Assembly: GCA_948623715.1 (NCBI GenBank)
Contig: CAPHDI010000008.1
Span: 1-44,720, forward strand
Length of the DNA: 44,720 nt
From: an uncultured Candidatus Saccharibacteria bacterium
GTDB taxonomy: Bacteria; Patescibacteriota; Saccharimonadia; Saccharimonadales; Saccharimonadaceae
Direction of reading: 5' to 3'
The notes under the pieces: model-generated
What the model was told of the DNA's origin: nothing
Databases searched by the model: none
The model's input: only the letters and a program-made list of their open reading frames with translations
Made by a program: the position numbers and the translations under genes
In this document: piece after piece, positions 7,631-16,347 of the stretch
Position numbering within the stretch: position 1 is the stretch's first letter
How the letters are laid out: the number at the start of each line of letters is the position of its first letter

Positions 7631-7731
7631 GGAATACTTTTTGTTTGAATGGTGCGTCTGGACGGGGCGCGGAGGCGGGCGGCAATTTTAAGGTTATTTT
7701 AAGCCGGACGTCATTGATTTTTCCTATTATA
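7631..7731 (-). promoter_or_regulatory. Promoter and leader of the reverse transcriptase
   Basis: TATAAT (7726-7731) preceded by TGTGC is a -10 element. The leader is ~88 nt, long for this genome, and has no clear Shine-Dalgarno before the GTG. Near its start it holds an ATG opening a six-codon frame (MTSGLK, then TAA). CGGCTTAA and TTAAAATTGCCG can pair, and a C-rich tract follows. It could be a translational control region or the template RNA source; neither is shown. Confidence 0.45.
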
Positions 7732-7814
7732 GCACAAGAATTAAGATACGCGAGAAAAAGTCGGTTGTCGAGTTTGGGATTATCGATTGGAGATATGTTA
7801 TAATAGAGTTAATT

Positions 7815-9125
7815 ATGGGTAAATTAGAAGATATTGTAAGTTTATGTAAACGACGGGGATTTATTTTTCCGGGGTCAGACATCTATGGCGGAATGGCCGG
7901 AACCTGGGACTTCGGACCACTGGGCGTAATGCTGAAGCGAAATATTATGCAGAGCTGGTGGCACTTTTGGGTTGATCAGCGCGATGATATGTATGGTGTG
8001 GATGCGGCGATCCTGATGAATCCGCGGACGTGGATAGCGTCGGGGCATGTCGATACTTTTAATGACCCGCTAGTAGAGTGTAAAGCTTGCCACGGGCGAT
8101 TCCGGGCAGACAAATTAGTCGACGGGGCGACGGAGAGCATTACGACAGAGGAATTCCTCAAGGCGAATGTAAAGTGTCCGACTTGCGGAAAAACTGATTG
8201 GGGCGAAGTGAAAAAGTTTAACATGATGTTTACGACACACGTCGGGCCAGTGGCGGACGACGGGTCGATTGCATACCTTCGTCCAGAAACCGCGCAAGGT
8301 ATTTTTACGAATTATAAAAATGTCGTCGATACAATCTATCCGGACATCCCCTTCGGGATTGCGCAGCAAGGTAAGGCATTTCGGAATGAGATTTCGCCGC
8401 GGGATTTCATCTTGCGCGATCGCGAATGTACGCAGATGGAAATCGAATATTTCGTGAAGCCAGATCAGTGGGAAGAGGCGTTTGAGCAAATGCGGGCATT
8501 GCAGCATGTCTTCCTAGAGGAGCAGATGGGGCTGCCGGTCGATAAAATTCATGACTATGAAGTACCAGCAGAAGACAGGGCGCATTACTCAAAGCGGACG
8601 ATTGACATGATGTTTGACTATCCAAATGGCGAGGAAGAACTGATGGGATTAGCCTATCGGACGGATTTTGACCTCGGGAATATCCAGCGTGAGTCAGGCA
8701 AGTCGATGGAATACCGCGATAAGAATACAGGCGAGACTTTCGTACCGCACGTGATTGAGCCGTCGATCGGGTTGGAGAGATTATTCCTCGCGATCGTGTC
8801 GTCAGCTTATTGGCAAGATGGTGACCGCGTAGTCTTACGTCTGCCAGAAAATTTAGCCCCGTATAAGTTCTGTGTGTCGCCGCTTCTGAAAAACAAACCT
8901 GAACTAGTCGAAAAGGCGCAAGAGGTGTATAAATTATTGAAAGATAAATATACTTTCGTAACTTGGGACGATTCCGGCAATATCGGTAAACGTTACAAGA
9001 AGCAGGACGAGATCGGAACGCCGAAGTGCGTGGTAGTGGATTTCGATACACTAGAAGATGATTCCGTGACGGTGCGGGATCGAGATACGACTGAGCAGGA
9101 GCGAGTGAAGATTTCTGAGCTATAG
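7815..9125 (+). CDS. glyQS: Glycyl-tRNA synthetase, dimeric single-chain type
   Basis: Class II synthetase charging tRNA-Gly. It begins with the typical SLCKRRGFIFPGSDIYGGMAG stretch, has a zinc-like CKACHGRFRADK...CPTCGK insert, and carries class II motifs LRPETAQGIF and IGLERLFLAI. The C-terminal anticodon-binding domain starts near LAPYKFCVSPL. 436 aa matches the alpha2 form, not the two-subunit alpha2beta2 form. TATAAT lies 10 nt before the ATG with no ribosome site, so the mRNA is probably leaderless. Confidence 0.96.
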   Translation: MGKLEDIVSLCKRRGFIFPGSDIYGGMAGTWDFGPLGVMLKRNIMQSWWHFWVDQRDDMYGVDAAILMNPRTWIASGHVDTFNDPLVECKACHGRFRADKLVDGATESITTEEFLKANVKCPTCGKTDWGEVKKFNMMFTTHVGPVADDGSIAYLRPETAQGIFTNYKNVVDTIYPDIPFGIAQQGKAFRNEISPRDFILRDRECTQMEIEYFVKPDQWEEAFEQMRALQHVFLEEQMGLPVDKIHDYEVPAEDRAHYSKRTIDMMFDYPNGEEELMGLAYRTDFDLGNIQRESGKSMEYRDKNTGETFVPHVIEPSIGLERLFLAIVSSAYWQDGDRVVLRLPENLAPYKFCVSPLLKNKPELVEKAQEVYKLLKDKYTFVTWDDSGNIGKRYKKQDEIGTPKCVVVDFDTLEDDSVTVRDRDTTEQERVKISEL

Positions 9126-9167
9126 TTTCCTTGCGTGATCCCTGAATCTAAGTTATAATACTTAGGT

Positions 9168-10961
9168 ATGTCGAAGGAAAAGAATGAGAAAAGTACAGTA
9201 ACGCGCACTCTGCATTATTTTTGGCAGGAGATAAAACGGTATAAGTGGTATGCGTTAGGGGCGTTTATTTCTACGCCGATCGTGGTTTTTGTGCGGGCGA
9301 TTTTGAGTGCAATCGTTTTCGCGACGATCATCGAAAAAGTTTCATTAGGATTACCGCTAGATCAGCTACTAGGAGAAGTTATTCCGTACGTAATCGCTTA
9401 CTTAGTAATATATACGGTAAGTAAACTAGTTTTGGAAGAGCTGCGACTTTTCTGGACATGGAAGATGGAGGTCTTGTCGATGTACAACCTTGCTAACTTG
9501 TGTTTTGATACGATTTCAGCGCAATCGATGCAGTTTCATAGCGATAGATTTTCTGGATCATTAGTATCGCAGACAAATAAGTTCGTCGGGGCCTACGAGC
9601 GAATGATGGACGTCCTGATCTGGGATGTGTGGCCGATGTTTTGTTACATCATTTTCGTAGTTATCGTCTTATGGCAGCAGGCGGCATGGTTTGCACTGGG
9701 GATTATCGGACTGGTAATTATTTATACTATCATCTCAAAATTAACGATGGGCAAAATTGCACATTTGTTCGACGAGGAAGCAGCAGCGTCGACGAAACAG
9801 ACTGGACAACTAGCTGATTCAATTTCAAATATTATCTCCGTGAAATCTTACGCCCGAGAGCGTCATGAGCGCGGGCGATTCCGTAATTTTTCGCAAAAAG
9901 TCGAGGATTCGTCGCTTCGGACGATGCGTGCGGTGATCCGTCGTGATATGATGTTCGCAGCAGTACAAATTGGAATTACGGCGTTACTGCTGGGGTTTCT
10001 GATCTTTGGAAATGCGTGGCTGGGGATTTCGGTGGCAACGCTGATTTTGATTGTTGACTATGCAAACGGAATTATGGGCGAATTATGGAGCATTAATAAT
10101 ATTTTTAAGAACTTCAACCGCGTATTTGGCGATGCGCATGAGATGACGCTTATTCTCGATACTGTTGATGATGTAGTGGATGCGGCAGATGCGAAACCGC
10201 TAGAAATGCATGAGGATTCGGTAGAATTTAAAGACATTACTTTTCAGCATAGCGATGCGAAAGGTCCGATTTTCCAGAACTTTAACCTGAAGATTAAACC
10301 CGGTGAGCGGGTGGGGCTGGTAGGAGTTTCCGGCTCAGGCAAGACAACTTTGACGAAGTTATTACTAAGATTTGCAGATGTAAGTGAAGGTGAAGTTTTG
10401 GTCTCGGGGCAAGATATTAAGAAGGTTGCTCAGGAGAGTTTACGTGAGAACGTCGCCTATGTACCACAAGAGACAGCGCTATTCCATCGGTCGATCGCTG
10501 AGAACATCGCCTACGGTAAACCTGATGCGACTCCAGAAGAAATTCAGCGCGCAGCGAAACTGGCGAATGCACATGATTTTATTATGGAGCTACCAGACGG
10601 CTATGATACGTTGGTCGGGGAGCGCGGGATTAAATTGTCCGGCGGACAGCGGCAGCGCGTAGCGATTGCACGAGCTATTCTCAAGGACGCACCAATATTA
10701 GTATTAGATGAGGCGACTTCGGCGCTGGATTCGGAATCGGAGGCATTAATTCAGGATGCGTTAAATAGCCTAATGAAGGGCAGGACGAGTGTAGTGATCG
10801 CGCATCGCTTATCGACCGTGGCAGATCTTGATCGAATTGTAGTACTGCAGGATGGGGAAATCGTCGAACAAGGCAATCATCATGAGCTATTGAAAAATCT
10901 CGATGGCGTCTACCATCACTTATGGTCGCGGCAGTCGGGTGCGTTCATGGAAGATGAATAG
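9168..10961 (+). CDS. ABC exporter, fused membrane and ATPase domains
   Basis: 597-aa type IV (MsbA/McjD-like) half transporter acting as a homodimer in the membrane. The N-terminal ~330 residues hold six membrane helices. The ATPase domain has Walker A GVSGSGKTTLTKLL, a Q-loop within YVPQETALF, signature LSGGQRQRVAIARAI, Walker B ILVLDEATSALD and switch His in VIAHRLSTV. Substrate cannot be read from the sequence; lipid, peptide or drug are all possible. TATAAT lies 8 nt before the ATG, so it appears leaderless. It ends convergent to the sensor kinase gene. Confidence 0.92.
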   Translation: MSKEKNEKSTVTRTLHYFWQEIKRYKWYALGAFISTPIVVFVRAILSAIVFATIIEKVSLGLPLDQLLGEVIPYVIAYLVIYTVSKLVLEELRLFWTWKMEVLSMYNLANLCFDTISAQSMQFHSDRFSGSLVSQTNKFVGAYERMMDVLIWDVWPMFCYIIFVVIVLWQQAAWFALGIIGLVIIYTIISKLTMGKIAHLFDEEAAASTKQTGQLADSISNIISVKSYARERHERGRFRNFSQKVEDSSLRTMRAVIRRDMMFAAVQIGITALLLGFLIFGNAWLGISVATLILIVDYANGIMGELWSINNIFKNFNRVFGDAHEMTLILDTVDDVVDAADAKPLEMHEDSVEFKDITFQHSDAKGPIFQNFNLKIKPGERVGLVGVSGSGKTTLTKLLLRFADVSEGEVLVSGQDIKKVAQESLRENVAYVPQETALFHRSIAENIAYGKPDATPEEIQRAAKLANAHDFIMELPDGYDTLVGERGIKLSGGQRQRVAIARAILKDAPILVLDEATSALDSESEALIQDALNSLMKGRTSVVIAHRLSTVADLDRIVVLQDGEIVEQGNHHELLKNLDGVYHHLWSRQSGAFMEDE

Positions 10962-11014
10962 AAGACCAGGCTCTCAGCCCTGCGGATGTCTTTTAGCTGG
11001 CGATTTTATAACGA

Positions 11015-11962
11015 TTAAAAATCGAGCGTAAAAGTTGTCTGGCCGGAATCGGACTTAGCGGTAAGCTTCCAGTTTTGGCGGTCGGCAAGGGATTTTGCAA
11101 TGGCGAGGCCAAGGCCAACACCCTCAGAGCTCTTGTCGGTTTGATAAAAACGATCAAAGATATGTGGTAAAGCATCTGGAGAGATAGCGGCGCCGTCATT
11201 CGTAATAGATACCGACCTCGATGAAAGATGGATCGTGATAGACTTGTCACAATATTTTACGGCATTATCAAGCAAAATCGTAAAGATTTGGCTGAAAGCA
11301 CCTTTGGCGATTTTAACTTTGCCGTCTTTTAGCTGAGTCTTGAGAACTAGATCAATTTTCTTCTGCTGAAGGCGGGGACGGAAGGGTGAAATTAAACTTT
11401 CGACCGCTTCGCGCAAAATAACAGTTTCACTGGCATTAGTCGCAGTGATGGCATTTTCAGCTCGGGCGAGAGCGAGAAGCTCGCGATTTAGCACTTCCAT
11501 AAGCTTCACCTCCTGTGTAACGTTGTCTATCCAAGGATTATCTTTAATGTCGGCGACTTCGAGATTTGCCATGATGGCGGTGATCGGCGTCTTCATCTCG
11601 TGGCTAGCGTTGGCAATGAAATTCTTTTGCGCTTCATAAGCTTCGCGGACTGGGCGGATAGCGGTCTCAGCCATGATATAAGAAAGGATAGCAACGGCGA
11701 CTTCTTCAAGCAGGCCAACAATAATTAGCGATACCAGGAGCGAACACAGCGCGGCTTTTCGCTCGGTCTTAATACGCTCATTAAATGTCTGTGAGACAAC
11801 TTGCGTATTATAACCAGGCAGGATGATGCTAGCCGTGATTTCCTGGCGACGTTGCGCCTCAGCCTGCGCTACGGCATAAATTGATGAAAAAGATACTACT
11901 AGTACGACTGTAGTGACGGCAAGATTGATGAGAATCAGACGATTGCGTAAATGTCGAAACAT
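11015..11962 (-). CDS. Two-component sensor histidine kinase
   Basis: 315-aa membrane kinase. Membrane segments lie at about 9-30 and 71-96 with a ~40-residue external sensor between them, too short for a PAS or Cache domain. The phosphoacceptor is His121 (NASHEMKTP), followed by N box LLDNAVKYC and G box GVGLGLAIAKSL. It follows its response regulator by 9 nt with GGGAGC before its ATG, so the two are one operon. The tiny sensor suggests signal perception within the membrane or envelope. Confidence 0.92.
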   Translation of the reverse strand: MFRHLRNRLILINLAVTTVVLVVSFSSIYAVAQAEAQRRQEITASIILPGYNTQVVSQTFNERIKTERKAALCSLLVSLIIVGLLEEVAVAILSYIMAETAIRPVREAYEAQKNFIANASHEMKTPITAIMANLEVADIKDNPWIDNVTQEVKLMEVLNRELLALARAENAITATNASETVILREAVESLISPFRPRLQQKKIDLVLKTQLKDGKVKIAKGAFSQIFTILLDNAVKYCDKSITIHLSSRSVSITNDGAAISPDALPHIFDRFYQTDKSSEGVGLGLAIAKSLADRQNWKLTAKSDSGQTTFTLDF

Positions 11963-11971
11963 AAGCTCCCG

Positions 11972-12631
11972 TTACTTTTTCACTAGCTTATAGCCAAGAT
12001 TGCGAACGGTTTTGATCTTCGCTTTTGACTTAAGCTCCGCAAGTTTCTTACGAAGATAGCTCATGTAGACTTCGACATAGTTATCAGAAGAATTAGCATC
12101 ATTACCCCAAGCACGAGCAAGGAGCTGTTCCTTATGCTGAATCTTCTCGGGGTTGCGAATGAGCGGCTCAAAAAGATCGGCTTCTTTACCAGTAAGAGCG
12201 ATGCCATTGAGCGTGCGATTCTTTAGATCATATTCAAGATCGGCATACTTAATGACCTCACTGACCTGTAGAGGAGGGCGACGCGTAACGGCATTGATGC
12301 GAGCGATCAACTCCGCAGTCTTAAAAGGTTTTGCCAGATAGTCATCAGCACCACCTTCGAGGGCGCGGACTTTATCGTCAACCTCGGAAAGAGCAGAAAG
12401 CATAATGATCGGTGTAGTGAGGCCGCGTTGGCGGACGGTCTTCAAAATATCAACACCGGAAAGGTGCGGCAGCATAATATCTAAAACTAGGCAATCATAG
12501 CCGCCGCGGAGAGCCATATTAAGCCCCTCTTCACCATCGCCAGTCCAGTCGACGGCGATATGCTCTTTTTTCAGGAGATGAGTCACGGCCGAAGCGAGCC
12601 GCTCTTCATCCTCAACATATAATATTCTCAT
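11972..12631 (-). CDS. OmpR/PhoB-family response regulator
   Basis: 219 aa. Receiver domain 1-115 with acidic pocket (EDEE), phosphoacceptor Asp51 (LVLDIMLP) and conserved Lys in YLAKPF. A C-terminal winged-helix DNA-binding domain (about 125-217) carries the recognition region NYVEVYMSYLRKKL. It is cotranscribed with the kinase downstream. No clear -10 or direct-repeat operator was seen before it, so its regulon is unknown. Confidence 0.93.
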   Translation of the reverse strand: MRILYVEDEERLASAVTHLLKKEHIAVDWTGDGEEGLNMALRGGYDCLVLDIMLPHLSGVDILKTVRQRGLTTPIIMLSALSEVDDKVRALEGGADDYLAKPFKTAELIARINAVTRRPPLQVSEVIKYADLEYDLKNRTLNGIALTGKEADLFEPLIRNPEKIQHKEQLLARAWGNDANSSDNYVEVYMSYLRKKLAELKSKAKIKTVRNLGYKLVKK

Positions 12632-12707
12632 ATTTCGAATTACACCTTATCTCACTGAATAAATCCTTAAAAACTAGGCTTACTCAATAGGATCTACGAA
12701 TGGCTAT

Positions 12708-12750
12708 TCCGAGGGGCGCGTCATCCGTAAGGCTTCGCGCTCCTCAGAGA
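12708..12750 (-). terminator. Hairpin downstream of ppa
   Basis: On the minus strand GAGGAGCGCG and CGCGCCCCTC pair with one mismatch around a ~15-nt loop, just after the ppa stop codon. The sequence after it is not U-rich, so it may stabilise the mRNA end or terminate weakly. Confidence 0.4.
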
Positions 12751-12768
12751 TACTATTCTATAACTTGT

Positions 12769-13305
12769 CTATTGCTCATTCCAGCGTTTAATGGAATCGG
12801 CAATAATTTTCTTTGCTTCGTCGAGGCCGGCGAATTCTTTAACTTCGGTAGTACCAGGTTTCTTGAGGTCTTTGTAGTGGTTGAAGTGGAAGCGAAGCTG
12901 CTCAATGAGTTTTTCAGGCAAATCTTCAATAGTCTCGTAGATGTTGCCGCTATTACGATCGTCAGCTGGAACAGCAATAATTTTGTCATCAACTTCGCCG
13001 TCGTCGACAAATTTCATGACGCCGAGAATGCGAGCTTTCATGAAAGTGCCGGTTGTAAGCTGGAGCGGACTAACTAGCAAAACATCGAGCTCATCACCAT
13101 CTTCATCGAGGGTCTGAGGAATAAAACCATAGTTAGTAGGTTTCGCAAATAGATCCGGCTCGATGCGATCGATTTCAAAAGCGCCACCCGGAATATTGCG
13201 ACGAAACTCAATTTTCTGAGTGCTACCCATAGGAATCTCGATTACGACGTTAATCTCGCCATTTTCGTAATCACCTGGGGTCAAAATTTTGTTAAAATCT
13301 GCCAT
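12769..13305 (-). CDS. ppa: Inorganic pyrophosphatase, family I
   Basis: Hydrolyses pyrophosphate to phosphate in the cytoplasm. It has the family I signature DEDGDELDVLL and conserved ANVVIEIP-type start (here INVVIEIPMGS), followed by the KIEFRRN, NYGFIPQT and HYKDLKK segments. 178 aa is normal. Two ATGs are adjacent; AAAGGAG ends only 2 nt before the first, so the second (13305) is preferred. A TATAAT stands ~24 nt upstream, giving a short leader with a ribosome site, unlike many housekeeping neighbours. Confidence 0.96.
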   Translation of the reverse strand: MADFNKILTPGDYENGEINVVIEIPMGSTQKIEFRRNIPGGAFEIDRIEPDLFAKPTNYGFIPQTLDEDGDELDVLLVSPLQLTTGTFMKARILGVMKFVDDGEVDDKIIAVPADDRNSGNIYETIEDLPEKLIEQLRFHFNHYKDLKKPGTTEVKEFAGLDEAKKIIADSIKRWNEQ

Positions 13306-13355
13306 CATAACTCCTTTAAATTATAGATTTATTATAACATACTTCGTAGAAATAA

Positions 13356-14561
13356 CTACGACTTATTATGGTCATAATTTGACGGGGCGCCGAAGATCTT
13401 TTGCCCACGGGCGTCTTCAGGGAGATAGCTTTTATCAAGATGAAAACCGGCTTCCCATTTTTGACCCTCACCGAAACCGAGTTCTTTCATAAGTTTCGTC
13501 GGAGCGTTGCGGAGATGAATTGGGACGGGGCTGCCCATAGTTTTCTGAGCGAGAGCCTTCGCGCGGGCCCAGCCATCATAGCTTTCGCGACTTTTGCGAG
13601 CTTTAGCAAGGACGACGGCAACATGAGACAAGATAATTTCACCTTCCGGCATACCAACGCGCTCGATCGCCTGGAAGCAACTAACGGCGAGGTTGAGGGC
13701 GCCGTTACCGGCAAGACCAATATCTTCGGAGGCGAAAATAACCATGCGACGGGCGATAAATTTCGGATCTTCCCCGCTAATAACCATGCGAGCGAGATAA
13801 TACAAAGTCGCATCGACGTCGGAGCCGCGCATAGATTTGATGAAAGCAGAAATATTATCATAATGGTAGTCGCCGCTTTTGTCGTAAATCGGCATCTTCT
13901 TACCGGCGGCAGTCTTGACGACTTCAGTATCAACTTTATCGGCAAGACTAAGAGAAAGTTCAAGGTCGCCGAGTGCAGAGCGGGCATCGCCACCGCTAAG
14001 CTCAGCGATTAGCTCAAGAGCGTCATTACTGATGCGACTTTCGACTTTTTCGGTCTTTACGGCGCGCTTTAAGACTTCGAGAATATCAGACTTCTTTAGC
14101 GCAGAGACGATCACGACACGCGAGCGAGAAATAAGCGGTGAAATAACTTCGAAGCTTGGATTCTCGGTAGTCGCGCCGATGAGAATAATGAGGCCCGATT
14201 CGACATGCGGCAGGAAGGCGTCTTGTTGTGCTTTATTGAAACGGTGAATTTCGTCCACGAAAAGCACGGTACGAGTCTGTAGGTTCCAGTTTACCCGGGC
14301 ACGTTCGACGACGTCTTCGATGTCCTTTTTCTTCGCAGTGACAGCGGAAAGCTCGACGAAGTCGGCCTTGTACTCGCGAGCGAGAATCCGGGCGAGGGTA
14401 GTCTTACCAGTGCCGGGAGGACCCCAGAAGATTAAGTTGACTGGCTCGCCTTTTTTCACGATCTCAGTAAGAATCTTGCCATCGCCAATAATCGCGTCCT
14501 GCCCAATAACCTCATCAAGACTCTGAGGACGCATGCGTTCGGCTAAGGGGATACGGTTCAT
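13356..14561 (-). CDS. rarA: RarA/MgsA replication-associated AAA+ ATPase
   Basis: 401-aa clamp-loader-like ATPase that acts at stalled replication forks. N-terminal RMRPQSLDEVIGQ is typical. Walker A is GPPGTGKT (47-54), Walker B is LFVDEIHRF near 100, and sensor 1 falls in LIGATTENPSFE. The C-terminal tetramerisation region includes MRGSDVDATLYYLARM and ends in the family's PEDARGQKIF stretch. TATAAT lies 7 nt from the ATG, so the transcript is likely leaderless. Confidence 0.94.
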   Translation of the reverse strand: MNRIPLAERMRPQSLDEVIGQDAIIGDGKILTEIVKKGEPVNLIFWGPPGTGKTTLARILAREYKADFVELSAVTAKKKDIEDVVERARVNWNLQTRTVLFVDEIHRFNKAQQDAFLPHVESGLIILIGATTENPSFEVISPLISRSRVVIVSALKKSDILEVLKRAVKTEKVESRISNDALELIAELSGGDARSALGDLELSLSLADKVDTEVVKTAAGKKMPIYDKSGDYHYDNISAFIKSMRGSDVDATLYYLARMVISGEDPKFIARRMVIFASEDIGLAGNGALNLAVSCFQAIERVGMPEGEIILSHVAVVLAKARKSRESYDGWARAKALAQKTMGSPVPIHLRNAPTKLMKELGFGEGQKWEAGFHLDKSYLPEDARGQKIFGAPSNYDHNKS

Positions 14562-14581
14562 AATATATATTATAACATGTT

Positions 14582-15250
14582 TTAATTATAAGTGCTCATT
14601 AACGCTGACAACCGCATTGCCAGTTCATCAATCTGAGAAATTGTGGCGATAGATACAAGCGGTTTTTGCAGGATGAGGCGAGCGATTTTGATCTCATTTG
14701 CGCCAATAGTGCCACGCGGATCGGGGCGAAGCGCTTTTTCCATACCATCCCAAAAGTAAAATAAATCTGGCAATAAGTCGGCACCGTCGGTATTAGTCAA
14801 AAGATTAATCTCCTCGCCTGAAGCCTGGGCGAGATTAAGCGTCGTCCAAATGCGTACTAATGCGAGCGGTAACCCACGATGTAAGCCATCAAGCGCACGT
14901 TGAATAATCTGAAAATAATGCGGATTATCGATTTGCTCGGAAAGTTTCTCGGCTTTGCGAAGAAAGTCCGAGGCAAGTTCAAGACGGGTTAAGTCAGTAA
15001 GAATGTTGCCATAAAAATGTAACATTTTTGCGCTAGTGAGAGTGCCGAGATTACTGCGACCTTGATGGACGACGATATCAGCGACGGAAAAGAGTTCAAT
15101 ACCTCCGGCGAGACGGGATTTTTCTTTGCGGGCGCCTTTGGCGAGGGCAGAAATCTTTCCTTCGGGAGTAAGGAGATTAAGAATACGATCGGTCTCACCA
15201 TAATTAGTACGGCGGAGGACAATAGCTTGCGTGCGGAGGTCATTCGGCAC
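14582..15250 (-). CDS. recO: DNA repair protein RecO
   Basis: Recombination mediator that loads RecA on SSB-coated DNA. The N-terminal OB fold begins LRTQAIVLRRTNYGETDRILNLLTPEGK, a strong family match, followed by the helical domain. The zinc-finger cysteines of many RecO proteins are absent. The start is taken as GTG at 15250, because GGAGGT lies 8 nt upstream; a longer frame from an ATG at 15277 lacks such a site. It overlaps the receiver gene by 11 nt, so it is translationally coupled to the kinase/receiver operon. Confidence 0.88.
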   Translation of the reverse strand: MPNDLRTQAIVLRRTNYGETDRILNLLTPEGKISALAKGARKEKSRLAGGIELFSVADIVVHQGRSNLGTLTSAKMLHFYGNILTDLTRLELASDFLRKAEKLSEQIDNPHYFQIIQRALDGLHRGLPLALVRIWTTLNLAQASGEEINLLTNTDGADLLPDLFYFWDGMEKALRPDPRGTIGANEIKIARLILQKPLVSIATISQIDELAMRLSALMSTYN

Positions 15251-15617
15251 GATCAAGTACCTCCACGGCCGCTTCACTAATACTCGACGGAGTCATAGTT
15301 TCCTTTTGTAGAATAGTTTTTACATTATAGTATGATAGATCTTGGTGCGATAAGTCGAGTGAAGAAATGATAATAACTGGAATTTTCGCAGTGTCGTTAT
15401 AGGAAGTAAGTTCGTTAAGTAAGCTAAAGCCATCAGGACCGCTAAGTAAAATGTCGAGGCAAATCAAATCGGGCAACTTCTTATTGAGCGCCTGGATGGC
15501 GGTGATGCCATTAGTAAAAGTATATAATTCGACCGGCTCGGATTGACTTTTCCGGATAGCGCGGGCGATACATTCAGACATAATCTGATCATCTTCGATA
15601 AGAAAAATAGTTTTCAT
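15240..15617 (-). CDS. Single-domain response regulator (CheY-like)
   Basis: 125 aa, receiver only. Acidic pocket EDD (8-10), phosphoacceptor Asp55 (LICLDILLSG), conserved Thr/Ser in VIIISSLD, and Lys in LQKET. No output domain follows; the frame runs into recO. It lies 2 nt after the kinase gene. It must act by protein contact or as a phosphate sink. Target unknown. Confidence 0.88.
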   Translation of the reverse strand: MKTIFLIEDDQIMSECIARAIRKSQSEPVELYTFTNGITAIQALNKKLPDLICLDILLSGPDGFSLLNELTSYNDTAKIPVIIISSLDLSHQDLSYYNVKTILQKETMTPSSISEAAVEVLDRAE

Positions 15618-15619
15618 AT

Positions 15620-16309
15620 TTAGGGGAAAAGACAGGCCTGTTTAGAAATTGGTAATTCGACGAAAAAGCTGGTACCATCACGATGACGAACAGCACCAAG
15701 CTCGGCATGCATATAACTAGCAAAACAAGACGCAATATAAAGCCCTAGTCCAGAACTACCCGGGCGCATAGCAACGTCGGTGGGTTGACGAAGCGAGCCG
15801 GACTGAAGTTTGCGCCAGATTTTCGTAGGAAGGGCCGGGCCGTAGTCGCGAACGTCGATACGAATGCGATTATTATTGTCGCTGACTTTCAAGACGCTAG
15901 TCGCATCGGCCTCAGAATAGTGCATTGCATTAGTGCAGAAATTATAGATAATACTATAGAGCAAATCATGATTCGCAATAGCAAGCTTCTGACGGTTATG
16001 ATATTCAATGCGAATAGACTTATGGTCAAAGCCAAAAAGAGGCTCGACATCGCGGGCGACAGTCTCACAGACGCCGCGGACGCTGGTTGGCTCCATGGTG
16101 AAAAGCCCATCTTCGAGACGAGCGACTTTCGTAAGATCGTTGACCTGAAGCAGGGCGCGTTCGGAAACACTTACCATCTGATTACAGAGGCGGGTCTGAG
16201 TAGTAACGTCGTCAAAAACTTGGAGCGAAAGAGCAAGCTGTCGCATCAAACTTAGCGGCGCTTTTAGCTCGTGCGCAGCGACGAGAACGCTATTTACCTC
16301 ACTTGTCAT
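15620..16309 (-). CDS. Soluble histidine kinase lacking a sensor domain
   Basis: 229 aa. The dimerisation/phosphotransfer motif is right at the N-terminus (His13 in AAHELKAPLSLM), and the ATPase domain has N box NFCTNAMHYSEAD and G boxes DYGPALP and GSSGLGLYIAS. No membrane segment and no PAS or GAF domain are present. A kinase with nothing before the H box must be driven by a partner protein or work mainly as a phosphatase. TATAAT lies 6 nt before the ATG (leaderless). Operon: kinase, receiver, recO. Confidence 0.87.
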   Translation of the reverse strand: MTSEVNSVLVAAHELKAPLSLMRQLALSLQVFDDVTTQTRLCNQMVSVSERALLQVNDLTKVARLEDGLFTMEPTSVRGVCETVARDVEPLFGFDHKSIRIEYHNRQKLAIANHDLLYSIIYNFCTNAMHYSEADATSVLKVSDNNNRIRIDVRDYGPALPTKIWRKLQSGSLRQPTDVAMRPGSSGLGLYIASCFASYMHAELGAVRHRDGTSFFVELPISKQACLFP

Positions 16310-16347
16310 ATCTTGATTATAGCACAGAGAGACTGCGAGGAGGAGAT

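Noticed and set aside
8407..9051. 214-aa minus-strand frame inside glyQS
   Set aside because: Antisense shadow of a conserved gene with no ribosome site and low-complexity composition.
12708..12750. tRNA-like stem near the ppa end
   Set aside because: No T-loop (GGTTCGA), no acceptor stem of 7 bp and no anticodon arm could be drawn.
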